A stretch of DNA of 64,000 nt from Owenweeksia sp965229445. Its GTDB lineage: Bacteria > Bacteroidota > Bacteroidia > Flavobacteriales > Schleiferiaceae. A model generated the notes under the pieces. It was given only the letters and a program-made list of their open reading frames with translations, did not search any database and was not told where the DNA came from. Both the position numbers and the translations under genes were made by a program. Numbering within the stretch: position 1 is the stretch's first letter; every line of letters starts with the position of its first letter. The stretch is from positions 3,348,001-3,412,000 of the forward strand of contig OZ245876.1 of the NCBI GenBank assembly GCA_965229445.1. The letters run 5' to 3'. Positions 42,745 through 51,576 of the stretch are shown here, piece by piece.

Positions 42745-45700
42745 TTAATCCACGATCATCCATTGCTTGGAAGACACCAATGGTTGAGCTTTCTTAAACT
42801 TTATTTCCTTTTTCTCGCCGGTAGACAGATTTTGCACCGTCACTAAATCATTGCGGCCATAAGACTTCTCACTCACCACAGGCTGTGGTTTAGGACGCTG
42901 ACCTTGCTGTTGCTCAGCGGATCCGCCTCCTGACGTAACCAATTCTGGGTGAGATGTTTGCATCTCTTCATAATTGGTTCTCTGCGGGGCTTTCGCCTGA
43001 CGTACTTCCGCATCCTGCCCCGGCAACTGGCCTTTAAACAAGAAACTCACAATTTCCTTGTTGCTCTTGTCTATCATCTCTTCGAAGAGATTAAAAGCTT
43101 CAAACTTGTATATCAACAAAGGATCTTTCTGTTCATACTGTGCCGTCCTCACACTTTGACGCAGGTCGTCCATATCTCTCAAATGGTCTTTCCAAGAATC
43201 GTCGATCATGGCCAGCACAATGTTCTTTTCAAAATCTCGTATGAGTTGCCGACCTTCAGAATCATTGGCCTTTTCCAGGTTGGTTACCACTTGAATCGCT
43301 TTCTGACCATCCGTGAAGGGCACTACGATATTCTCAAACTTATCCGACTGATTTTTAAACACATTGGTGATCACCGGCATGGCCATCTTGGCAATACGCT
43401 TGTTCTTGTCAGCGTAGGATTTTAATACCGCATCGTAAAGCTGGTCAATCAATTCTGTATTTGATCCCCGTTCAAAGTCTTCCTTACTCACCGGGCTTTC
43501 CATCGTAAAGATTCTGGCCAACTCCAGCTGAAAAGAGTCATAATCCTTTAACTCCTGATACTCATTAACTAGACTTTGGCAGGTATCATAAAACATATTC
43601 GCAATATCCACCTGCATCCGCTCACCACCTAGTGCATGACGGCGACGCTTGTAAATCACCTCACGCTGCGAATTCATAACATTGTCGTACTCCAATAAGT
43701 GCTTCCGTACACCAAAGTTGTTTTCTTCCAACTTTTTTTGAGCACGTTCTATGGATTTTGAAACCATCGAATGTTGAATCACTTCACCTTCCTTTAGACC
43801 CATGCGATCCATCAGTTTCGCTACTCTTTCAGAGTTGAACAAGCGCATGAGGTCATCCTCCAGTGACACAAAGAACTGAGAGCTACCGGGATCACCCTGA
43901 CGGCCGGCTCGTCCGCGAAGTTGTCGGTCAACTCGACGTGAATCATGTCTTTCCGTGCCGACAATAGCTAAACCTCCTGCTGCTTTACTCTCCGGAGTGA
44001 GCTTAATATCGGTTCCTCTACCCGCCATATTGGTGGCAATGGTTACCGTTCCAGGCACGCCAGCTTCGGCTACAATATCTGCTTCTTTCTGATGAAGTTT
44101 CGCATTTAGTACATTGTGCTTAACCTTGCGGATTTTCAGGGCTCTACTGAGTAATTCAGAAATTTCTACCGAGGTAGTTCCCACCAGTACCGGGCGTCCC
44201 TGATCAACCAGAGTATTAATTTCTTCGATAACCGCAGCAAACTTTTCGCGTTTCGTCTTGTAAACCAAATCTTCACGATCATCTCTGGCTATAGGCCGGT
44301 TAGTTGGTATTACCGTTACTTCCAACTTATAAATGTCAAAGAACTCACCTGCTTCCGTCTCAGCCGTACCGGTCATACCACTAAGCTTATTATACATCCT
44401 GAAGTAGTTCTGTAAGGTTACCGTGGCATAAGTTTGTGTTGAGGCCTCTATCTTCACGTTCTCCTTCGCTTCAATGGCTTGATGCAACCCGTCGGAATAG
44501 CGTCGCCCTTCCATGATACGACCGGTTTGTTCGTCCACAATCTTCACCTTGTTCTCCATCACCACATACTCTACATCTTTCTCAAAAAGTGCGTATGCTT
44601 TTAAAAGCTGATTCATAGAGTGAACCCGTTCACTTTTAATGGAGAAATCTCTCATTAACTCCTCCTTTTTTAGGGCCTTTTCTTGCCCTTCCAGGTCGGA
44701 TTTATCTAGCGCTGACAGCTCTGTCGAAATATCCGGAAGAATGAAGAAATCACGCTCTGTACCTTGAGATAGCAGATCAATTCCCTTATCCGTAAGATCT
44801 ATTTGGTTGTTTTTCTCATCGATGGTGAAATACAGATCATCATCAATAAGATGCATATTTTTCATTTGTTCCTGCAGGTAGAAATTCTCTGTTTTCTGCA
44901 ACAGGGTTTTCATTCCATCCTGACTTAAAAACTTAATCAATGCCTTGGTTCTGGGCAATCCGCGATATGCTCTGAGAAGTTTATTAGCACCTTCCTCTCT
45001 CTCTTTCTTATCCTCGCTGCTGATCAGGCTTTTTGCTTCTTTCAACTCCTTGGTTACCAGCGCTCTCTGAGCATCTACCAGCTTAACTACATGCGGTTTA
45101 AGTTCATTAAACTCATGCCGATCCCCTTTTGGCGTAGGTCCTGAAATAATTAATGGCGTACGGGCATCGTCGATCAGCACCGAGTCGACCTCATCCACGA
45201 TGGCATAGTTGTGCTTGCGCTGCACCAAATCTTCGGGATTTCGCGCCATATTGTCGCGCAGGTAATCAAACCCAAATTCATTATTGGTGCCATAAGTTAT
45301 ATCGGCCAGGTAAGCCTGCCTCCGCTCCTCTGAATTCGGGCGGTGAAGGTCTATACAATCAATGCTTAAACCATGAAACTGAAACAGCGGCGCCATCCAT
45401 TCCGCATCACGACGAGCGAGATAATCGTTCACTGTTACCAGGTGCACCCCTTTTCCTGGCAAGGCGTTAAGGTAAATGGGTAAAGTAGCCACCAGAGTTT
45501 TACCTTCTCCAGTAGCCATTTCTGCAATCGCTCCTTTGTGTAAAACTGCCCCACCGATTAACTGCACATCGTAGTGCACCATCTCCCAGGTAATCTCGTT
45601 GCCTGCTGCCGTCCAGGTATTGGACCAAACAGCTTCCTCGCCTTCAATTTTTACCGCATCAGATTTTGCCGCAACTCTTCTATCATTCTCATCAGCTGGT

Positions 45701-46086
45701 ACCCGAATCTCTCCATCTTCGCTAAATCTTCGCGCCGTTTCCTTCATTACGGCAAAAGCTTCAGGTTCTATCTCTTTGAGAATCTCCTCAATCTTAGTTG
45801 TTGCACTTTCTTCAAGTGCATCAACTTCCTGATAAAGGCTTTCCTTTCTTTCAATATCCTCCTCAGACTCTATTTGCTGCTTTATTTCCGCTACGGCATT
45901 AGTTTCTTCTGCTATATAGTCTGCAATTTTTGCTTTAAAGTCAATGGTTTTTTGCCTGAGTTCTTGCGAGGTTAGACCAGATAAAGAGGGGTAAATTTCA
46001 TTTACCTTGTCCACAATCGGTCGAATCTCCTTTATATCTCTTCCGCTTTTAGATCCAAAAACGGATTCCAGAATTTTTCCAAACAT
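42745..46086 (-). CDS. secA: Preprotein translocase ATPase SecA
   Basis: 1113 residues, about 200 longer than Escherichia coli SecA, which is usual for Bacteroidota. Walker A is MATGEGKT, the DEAD-like block is DEVDSVLIDDARTPLI, and motif VI-type GRAGRQGDPG is present. It drives Sec export with SecYEG at the inner membrane. The C-terminus (ending KQWMIVD) lacks the Cys-rich zinc/SecB-binding tail found in many proteobacteria. A TAACTTTA -7-like box (46109-46116) lies 22 bases upstream. Confidence 0.97.
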   Translation of the reverse strand: MFGKILESVFGSKSGRDIKEIRPIVDKVNEIYPSLSGLTSQELRQKTIDFKAKIADYIAEETNAVAEIKQQIESEEDIERKESLYQEVDALEESATTKIEEILKEIEPEAFAVMKETARRFSEDGEIRVPADENDRRVAAKSDAVKIEGEEAVWSNTWTAAGNEITWEMVHYDVQLIGGAVLHKGAIAEMATGEGKTLVATLPIYLNALPGKGVHLVTVNDYLARRDAEWMAPLFQFHGLSIDCIDLHRPNSEERRQAYLADITYGTNNEFGFDYLRDNMARNPEDLVQRKHNYAIVDEVDSVLIDDARTPLIISGPTPKGDRHEFNELKPHVVKLVDAQRALVTKELKEAKSLISSEDKKEREEGANKLLRAYRGLPRTKALIKFLSQDGMKTLLQKTENFYLQEQMKNMHLIDDDLYFTIDEKNNQIDLTDKGIDLLSQGTERDFFILPDISTELSALDKSDLEGQEKALKKEELMRDFSIKSERVHSMNQLLKAYALFEKDVEYVVMENKVKIVDEQTGRIMEGRRYSDGLHQAIEAKENVKIEASTQTYATVTLQNYFRMYNKLSGMTGTAETEAGEFFDIYKLEVTVIPTNRPIARDDREDLVYKTKREKFAAVIEEINTLVDQGRPVLVGTTSVEISELLSRALKIRKVKHNVLNAKLHQKEADIVAEAGVPGTVTIATNMAGRGTDIKLTPESKAAGGLAIVGTERHDSRRVDRQLRGRAGRQGDPGSSQFFVSLEDDLMRLFNSERVAKLMDRMGLKEGEVIQHSMVSKSIERAQKKLEENNFGVRKHLLEYDNVMNSQREVIYKRRRHALGGERMQVDIANMFYDTCQSLVNEYQELKDYDSFQLELARIFTMESPVSKEDFERGSNTELIDQLYDAVLKSYADKNKRIAKMAMPVITNVFKNQSDKFENIVVPFTDGQKAIQVVTNLEKANDSEGRQLIRDFEKNIVLAMIDDSWKDHLRDMDDLRQSVRTAQYEQKDPLLIYKFEAFNLFEEMIDKSNKEIVSFLFKGQLPGQDAEVRQAKAPQRTNYEEMQTSHPELVTSGGGSAEQQQGQRPKPQPVVSEKSYGRNDLVTVQNLSTGEKKEIKFKKAQPLVSSKQWMIVD

Positions 46087-46217
46087 AAGATCCAGTAATA
46101 GGGGCTGATAAAGTTAGATATTATTCAATGCTTCAAGGGCTAAAAGTGTGCCTTAGTTCTGGTAATGACAAATTGTCGAACCGTTCATGTAATTAAGCCT
46201 TGGCAAGAAATAAAAAA

Positions 46218-46235
46218 CCCGGCATATTTGCCGGG
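46218..46235 (-). terminator. Rho-independent terminator
   Basis: CCCGGCA, TATT loop, TGCCGGG is a perfect 7-bp stem. On the minus strand it is followed by a T-run (plus strand TAAAAAA at 46211-46217). It ends the DUF2795 gene transcript. Confidence 0.85.
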
Positions 46236-46253
46236 CATAATTTATACAGATTG

Positions 46254-46478
46254 TCAATATTCATCCTCGTTCCAGAGGAAATCTTCTTCCGAGGGATAAT
46301 CCGGCCAAATATCTTCTATCGACTCATAAATCTCATCTTCCTCATCTTCGATAGCCTGTAAATTTTCCACTACTTCCAGAGGTGCGCCCGTTCTAATTGC
46401 GAAGTCGATTAATTCGTCCTTTGTTGCAGGCCAGGGTGCATCACTTAAATAGCTGGCTAACTCTAAGGTCCAGTACAT
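46254..46478 (-). CDS. DUF2795-type small acidic protein
   Basis: 74 residues, very acidic at the C-terminus (IEDEEDEIYESIEDI). The N-terminal LELASYLSDAPWPATKDELIDFAIRTGAPLEVVENLQ pattern (helix, PWPATKDEL, helix) is the DUF2795 fold. These proteins are conserved across Bacteroidota; the function is unknown. The gene has its own promoter (46503-46532) and terminator, so it is monocistronic. Confidence 0.82.
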   Translation of the reverse strand: MYWTLELASYLSDAPWPATKDELIDFAIRTGAPLEVVENLQAIEDEEDEIYESIEDIWPDYPSEEDFLWNEDEY

Positions 46479-46502
46479 ATTAAACGTCGATTAATTTTTT
46501 TG

Positions 46503-46532
46503 CAAATGTAATTTTTTAACCCACTTTTCCAA
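46503..46532 (-). promoter_or_regulatory. Promoter of the DUF2795 gene
   Basis: On the minus strand TTG (46532-46530), 19 bases, then TACATTTG (46510-46503). This is the best full match to the Bacteroidota -33/-7 consensus in the window. The leader is about 20 bases. Confidence 0.6.
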
Positions 46533-46552
46533 GTAGTCTTTAAAATTTGTGA

Positions 46553-47095
46553 TTAGCGTGGTTTCCAGAGGGTTTCTTCTCCCCCTTGTTCCTTGGTTAA
46601 AAATCTCGCCAACACAAATAGGTAATCACTCAATCTGTTCAGATATTGAATGATAATTTCATCCATCTCCATTATATCACCTAAACTCACCACGCGTCTT
46701 TCCGCCCGGCGACAAACGCATCTGCTTAAGTGACAAAAGGATGCGGCAGGGTTTCCTCCCGGTAGTATAAAGTTTCGCAACTCAGGCAGCTCGCCATCCA
46801 TACGATCCATTTCTGATTCCAGAAATTTGATATCATTCTCCTTCAGCTCTGGCAACAATAATTTCGAATCCCCATTAGACGCTAATATTGAACCAATACT
46901 AAACAGTTGGTGCTGCACTTGGACCAGCACAGTGTCAATCCTTTCGTTACCAGCCTTGTCGCGGATCAGTCCGATACAGGAATTTAGTTCATCTACCGTT
47001 CCGTAAGCTTCTATTTGAGCGCTTGCCTTGCTCACTCTTGTACCACCCAACAAAGATGTTTCACCCTTGTCCCCCTTCTTCGTGTAGATCTTCAT
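46553..47095 (-). CDS. Cob(I)yrinic acid a,c-diamide adenosyltransferase, PduO type
   Basis: 180 residues. It transfers the 5'-deoxyadenosyl group of ATP to cob(I)alamin, making coenzyme B12. The N-terminal ATP loop KIYTKKGDKGETSLLGG and the later block RRAERRVVSL are diagnostic of the PduO family. No other cobalamin genes are in this window. Divergent from the antiporter gene. Confidence 0.93.
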   Translation of the reverse strand: MKIYTKKGDKGETSLLGGTRVSKASAQIEAYGTVDELNSCIGLIRDKAGNERIDTVLVQVQHQLFSIGSILASNGDSKLLLPELKENDIKFLESEMDRMDGELPELRNFILPGGNPAASFCHLSRCVCRRAERRVVSLGDIMEMDEIIIQYLNRLSDYLFVLARFLTKEQGGEETLWKPR

Positions 47096-47236
47096 TAGTA
47101 TGCGTTTACCACCCCATTAATACAGTTTAATATCAAATGTTCAAAATAAATGATGAAATTTCTTTTAAGAAGGCCTCAGGATTTTTTATCCAATTGGTGA
47201 TTTTGCGATATATTCACAGGCAAAGTATACCCGGGG

Positions 47237-49051
47237 ATGGAAGGAATGATAGAATTAGCCAGTATCTTGATCATTAGTGTTTTGGCACAATGGTTTGCCT
47301 GGAAAGTGAAGGTTCCTGCCATCTTACCCCTGATTGTCACGGGCCTGTTGTTAGGTCCAGTTTCCACATTTCTTACACCTGATGGCAGCAAGTTACTAGA
47401 CGGGGATCAAATCTTTTCTGGTGATTTGCTCTTTGCATTTGTCTCAATCTCCGTAGGGGTAATTCTTTTTGAAGGAGGGCTTACCTTAAAGCTAAAAGAG
47501 ATGCGCCATCAGGCGGGGGTAGTGCGGAACTTGCTGATTGTAGGTCCAATCATCACGCTTATTGGTGGCGGTGTAGCCTCCCATTATTTACTTGGCTCAG
47601 ATTACCGCCTGGCTTTTTTGTTTGGCGCGTTAATCATTGTTTCAGGTCCGACCGTAGTGATACCAATTCTCCGCAATGTCAGGCCTAATGAAAGAATTAA
47701 TAATGTGCTTAAATGGGAAGGTATTCTCATTGACCCTCTCGGTGCGCTCATGGCTGTCCTGGTTTATGAATTCATTCAATCGGCCCAGATAGAAAATGCT
47801 GAAACCATTGAAGTCTTAAAAGCTTTCTTCATTACGGTAGCTAGCGGCATCTTCGTGGGAGCAGTAGCCGCACTATTTCTTAGATGGATATTGCAGCGTA
47901 ATCGAATTCCCTCCTATCTGCATAATATAGTTGCTCTGGGCCTGGTCGTATTCGCCTTCACCTTTGCAGAGTTCATCTCTCATGAGGCAGGACTGATGTC
48001 TACCACCTTCATGGGTATCATTCTCGCCAATACCAAGGTTGAAGAATTCAAGAAAATTCTATCCTTCAAAGAAGATGTAAGCATTATCCTTATTTCGGTA
48101 CTATTTATTCTGCTCTCTAGCCGCATTGAGGTGGTACAAATTGAAAAACTCGGCGTCAACGCAGTAATTCTCTTTTGTGTAGTAATATTCATCATTAGGC
48201 CGCTCATAGTGTGGATCAGCACTTTGGGAAGCAAATTCAATATGCGGGAGAAAATATTCATGTCGTGGATTGGCCCGAAGGGTATTGTAGCTGCTGCCGT
48301 AGCTTCACTTTTTTCGCTTCAGCTCACCTCGGGTGCCGGCACCAATATCGATCCGGCACAAGCAGAATTAATCCTACCCATGACCTTTCTGGTAATAGTT
48401 GGCACGGTAATCTTACAGGGTAGTACAGCCAAGCCCATCGCCAAACTCCTCAAAGTAGAAAGAGACGACCCTCAAGGATTTCTCATTGCCGGAGCCAATG
48501 AAAATGCGCGGTTTATTGGTGATTTTCTTCGCAATCAAGGAGTGACCGTATTACTAGCTGATACTTCTAAAACCAGCATTCGTGAAGCACAGAATCAGGG
48601 TTTTGAGATTTATGAAGGCAATATTCTGGGGGATTCGGTGTACGATGAAATGGACCTAACCCGGATTGGAAAACTTCTGGCTATTACCAGTAGTGCTGAG
48701 GTCAATAACCTGGCCTTAAAGTATTTTGAAAGTGAGTTTTCCGAAGACCATTTGTTCAGAATAACCAGTAAGAACGAACTGGAAATGAAGGATATAGACC
48801 TTCCCAGAAATGTGGTATTTAATGGAAAGGTAGATTATCTAAACCTGGCCCAGGCCGTGCGAAAAAATGAAAAAATGCTGGTGGAGAATTGCGAGGATAG
48901 CGAAGAATATCTTGAATTAAAGAAAAGGAATAAAGGCAAGATAATACCCATGTTTGTACTGGATGAAGAGGGGGGTATATCCATTATTACTCGAGATCAG
49001 CCAACTTTTAGTAAAGGTGATAAACTGGCCTATTTGCCGATTATCGAATAG
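47237..49051 (+). CDS. CPA1-type cation/proton antiporter with RCK-like domain
   Basis: 604 residues. About twelve membrane helices (1-390) are followed by a cytoplasmic Rossmann domain (about 408-600). Family landmarks: EGGLTLKLKEM near helix 3 and EGILIDPLGALMAV with the proton-carrying Asp. The C-terminal domain starts FLIAGANENARFIGDFL, a degenerate nucleotide loop of TrkA-N/RCK type. It probably exports Na+ or K+ for H+ across the inner membrane. The start could also be the ATG three codons later (47246). Confidence 0.9.
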   Translation: MEGMIELASILIISVLAQWFAWKVKVPAILPLIVTGLLLGPVSTFLTPDGSKLLDGDQIFSGDLLFAFVSISVGVILFEGGLTLKLKEMRHQAGVVRNLLIVGPIITLIGGGVASHYLLGSDYRLAFLFGALIIVSGPTVVIPILRNVRPNERINNVLKWEGILIDPLGALMAVLVYEFIQSAQIENAETIEVLKAFFITVASGIFVGAVAALFLRWILQRNRIPSYLHNIVALGLVVFAFTFAEFISHEAGLMSTTFMGIILANTKVEEFKKILSFKEDVSIILISVLFILLSSRIEVVQIEKLGVNAVILFCVVIFIIRPLIVWISTLGSKFNMREKIFMSWIGPKGIVAAAVASLFSLQLTSGAGTNIDPAQAELILPMTFLVIVGTVILQGSTAKPIAKLLKVERDDPQGFLIAGANENARFIGDFLRNQGVTVLLADTSKTSIREAQNQGFEIYEGNILGDSVYDEMDLTRIGKLLAITSSAEVNNLALKYFESEFSEDHLFRITSKNELEMKDIDLPRNVVFNGKVDYLNLAQAVRKNEKMLVENCEDSEEYLELKKRNKGKIIPMFVLDEEGGISIITRDQPTFSKGDKLAYLPIIE

Positions 49052-49159
49052 GTAAAACCTTTAGGGCATTCGGTTTGTAATGGCTTTTAGCTCGCCAATT
49101 GGACTACTAAAGCGTGAAAAACCCTTTGTTCCGCCTGTTAATTAATTAAATGCAAAAGC

Positions 49160-49576
49160 ATGAGTAAAGCTCCCAAACCGGTCGGTTCTTATCCATTAGC
49201 CAGAAAAGCAGGCAATTTGTTATTCCTAAGCGGCGTTGGTCCCAGGGTAGCTGGCAGTGATCAACATGATTCTGGAGTGCCCGGATTGGTGTTGGATCAT
49301 AACGGGAATTTTGAAGAATTTGACTTTGAGGATCAGGTACATTCTGTCTTCCAGAATGTGCTCCACATTCTGGAAGAGCATGGATCGAGTTGGGAGAAGC
49401 TTATCGACATTCAAGTATTCTTGGTTGATATGAAAAGGGATTTTAAAACCTTTAACCGCCTGTATGCGGAGTACTTTAAGGATGTTGAGCTGAAGCCCTG
49501 CCGGACTACCATAGCCATTAATGCCCTACCTACCCCAATCGCCATTGAATTGAAATGCGTTGCCTCTCTGGATTAA
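49160..49576 (+). CDS. RidA-family protein, possible 2-aminomuconate deaminase
   Basis: 138 residues, the usual RidA length. It starts KPVGSYPLARKAGNLLFLSG, has the trimer-interface Arg in CRTTIAI and ends ELKCVAS. RidA proteins hydrolyse reactive imines; a subgroup deaminates 2-aminomuconate in kynurenine breakdown. The GSYP..RKAG..LFLSG.G.R opening is more like that subgroup than the housekeeping enzyme, and an aminomuconate-semialdehyde-type dehydrogenase lies at 33953. The link is an inference. Confidence 0.82.
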   Translation: MSKAPKPVGSYPLARKAGNLLFLSGVGPRVAGSDQHDSGVPGLVLDHNGNFEEFDFEDQVHSVFQNVLHILEEHGSSWEKLIDIQVFLVDMKRDFKTFNRLYAEYFKDVELKPCRTTIAINALPTPIAIELKCVASLD

Positions 49577-49668
49577 TTCATATTCCTTCTCATAGCTCAT
49601 AAATTCCGCACTTAACCGATTGTTGGTAACATTCAACGAACGCGTTACGCAGAGTGCGGATTATTGAA

Positions 49669-49676
49669 TATTTTTG
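49669..49676 (+). promoter_or_regulatory. -7 promoter box of the ATPase gene
   Basis: TATTTTTG (TAnnTTTG) lies 26 bases before the ATG at 49703. It argues against the upstream TTG start at 49664, which would precede the transcript start. Confidence 0.45.
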
Positions 49677-49702
49677 AGTCACATCCACTCAGTTTTAGGG
49701 AA

Positions 49703-50665
49703 ATGATAGAAAGAACAGAGGAATTTGAGCAGTTGTTTGATGCGGTTGTGGCACGCAATAACATCCAACTTACTGCGGAATCTGGCATGGGTAAGTCACA
49801 CATTGTCAACAGCTTAATTGATAAGCTTTCCGGACGAAGGTTCTGTTTTGAAGTTAACTTACGAGGCATTCAATCCAGCCATGAGTTACTATATAAGTTG
49901 CTGCAAAATATCAACGAAGCCGCCGAGGATAGTTACAATTTAAAATATCAACTGAAGAGAATACTGGAAGAGCGGCCGGTACCCCTTCATATTGATGAAA
50001 CTAGTTTTGGCAGTTGGATAAAAGATTTACTCATAGGACTTCAAAATGTGTCATTAGATTTCCTGTTCGTCTTTGAAGATATTGATCAGTGGGAATCCAA
50101 AGACTCTCTGAAAAATGCGTTGAATCACTTTTCCGGCGCCAGAAATAGTCAGGCGTTGATTTCAGCGGTGGCACCGGTAGAAGGTTTAAGCTCCTATAAG
50201 CAGCTAAGGCTGGGACCTCTAACCATTGCTCACCTAAGCAACCAGCTCTTGGAGAAGTACGAACTGCCAGTCCTGGAGGAAGTATTGGAACTATCGGGAG
50301 GCAACACTTCCTTTTTTATGGAAATAATGTCATTCGCGGAAACTACATCTCCCCGAAGGGCAGTGAAGCTTGTATTGGAGCGCTACCACCCCATATTTTA
50401 CAATTTCAGGCGTCGGTTTACACCACTGCAATGGAAGCTGCTTTTGGCCATAGCCTGTGAAGGCTGTGTTTCTCATCCACATGCCTTTGAGTTTTTAATT
50501 AATTATCGGCTCGGAGCAGCGAGCAGCGTGGAACGAGCCCTCAGAAATCTATCCGACACCGGAATAATCCGACGGACCGAAGGAGGTTGGAAAACCTCGG
50601 ACATTCGATTTAGAAGATGGCTGGTAAATCTTTATCCTCAGGTGGACAGCCTGAGTCAAAACTAA
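49703..50665 (+). CDS. Stand-alone P-loop ATPase with winged-helix-like tail
   Basis: About 320 residues. Walker A AESGMGKS, Walker B FLFVFEDIDQW, a short sensor region and a C-terminal helical part (LERALRNLSDTGIIRRTEGG-like, given by position near 275-300) that resembles a winged helix. The architecture recalls STAND/Orc-like ATPases acting as switches. No defined family is recognised, and it has no partner gene. Its stop overlaps that of the convergent lipoprotein gene by 4 bases. Confidence 0.72.
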   Translation: MIERTEEFEQLFDAVVARNNIQLTAESGMGKSHIVNSLIDKLSGRRFCFEVNLRGIQSSHELLYKLLQNINEAAEDSYNLKYQLKRILEERPVPLHIDETSFGSWIKDLLIGLQNVSLDFLFVFEDIDQWESKDSLKNALNHFSGARNSQALISAVAPVEGLSSYKQLRLGPLTIAHLSNQLLEKYELPVLEEVLELSGGNTSFFMEIMSFAETTSPRRAVKLVLERYHPIFYNFRRRFTPLQWKLLLAIACEGCVSHPHAFEFLINYRLGAASSVERALRNLSDTGIIRRTEGGWKTSDIRFRRWLVNLYPQVDSLSQN

Positions 50666-51555
50666 TAGCTCAGTTTGTAAGCCGATACTTTGTTGCTAAA
50701 GAAGCGAGGTACCAGTACCATTTTTGCTTCCGGGATATACCCAATATCTGCAGTTTGCATGTCGCCTTTACTATCCAATAGTTTGGTAGCAGTGCCATCT
50801 TCAATAATCCATATTTCCCCTTGCCAGCGTGAAGCAAGGAATACGCCATCCTCTAAAATGATTAATCCATCACCTCCAGTGACCTCCGTATTTATTGTGC
50901 TGATGCTGCCATCTTCGCTACGCACTTGCAAACCGGAATTATTCAGCATGTACAACTTACGGGTTTCATCGTTATAGGCCAGTCCGTTGAGATTGTCCAG
51001 ACCTTCTGCTATAGTTAACACTTCACCGTCTACCAGGGCGTGAAGCTTGCCGGTGGTCATATCAGAAAAGTAAACCACTCCTTGACCAATGCTCACATCA
51101 TTTAAAAATTTTGCTCCATCCACCGCATATCGATTTTTGATGATTCCTTCTGCAATATCTACCTCCACCAGCTCATCGATATTGGTGACATAAAGAGTGC
51201 CATTTGAAATGGCCATGCCCTTGGGAGCATCTAATCCTGTTACCCACTCCTGAACTTCTATGGCACCATCAATATCCAACAAGCTTAAATAGCCATTTCC
51301 ATCCTGATCCGTGGGCTTCCCATTAATATTACTCACCAGGATCTGCCCCTTTTCGGGATAGTACAAAACAGATTCATTCGTGATTAAACTGGTATCGGTC
51401 TCCCAAATTAACTCCAGAGATGCCTCAACATCTTCTGGAGGCAACTGATCCTTAGATTCTTCGGAACTCTCTGGCGTTGCCACTTCAACCGGTTCTCCTG
51501 AACAAGCTATCATCAAAAAGATGACAAACACACTAATGGTTGGCTTAATTTTCAT
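50662..51555 (-). CDS. Lipoprotein with SMP-30-like beta-propeller
   Basis: 297 residues. A lipobox-type signal peptide ends at Cys18 (MIACSG), followed by an acidic Ser/Glu linker (about 20-45) and six-fold repeating strands (YPEKGQILVSNI, GLDAPKGMAISNGTLYVTNID, GLDNLNGLAYND). The pattern resembles SMP-30/gluconolactonase/NHL propellers. A good Shine-Dalgarno-like AGGAG precedes the start. It may be an outer-membrane-anchored binding protein or lactonase; metal ligands are not certain. Confidence 0.75.
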   Translation of the reverse strand: MKIKPTISVFVIFLMIACSGEPVEVATPESSEESKDQLPPEDVEASLELIWETDTSLITNESVLYYPEKGQILVSNINGKPTDQDGNGYLSLLDIDGAIEVQEWVTGLDAPKGMAISNGTLYVTNIDELVEVDIAEGIIKNRYAVDGAKFLNDVSIGQGVVYFSDMTTGKLHALVDGEVLTIAEGLDNLNGLAYNDETRKLYMLNNSGLQVRSEDGSISTINTEVTGGDGLIILEDGVFLASRWQGEIWIIEDGTATKLLDSKGDMQTADIGYIPEAKMVLVPRFFSNKVSAYKLSY

Positions 51556-51576
51556 AGTCTCCTTTAATTTTTAGGG

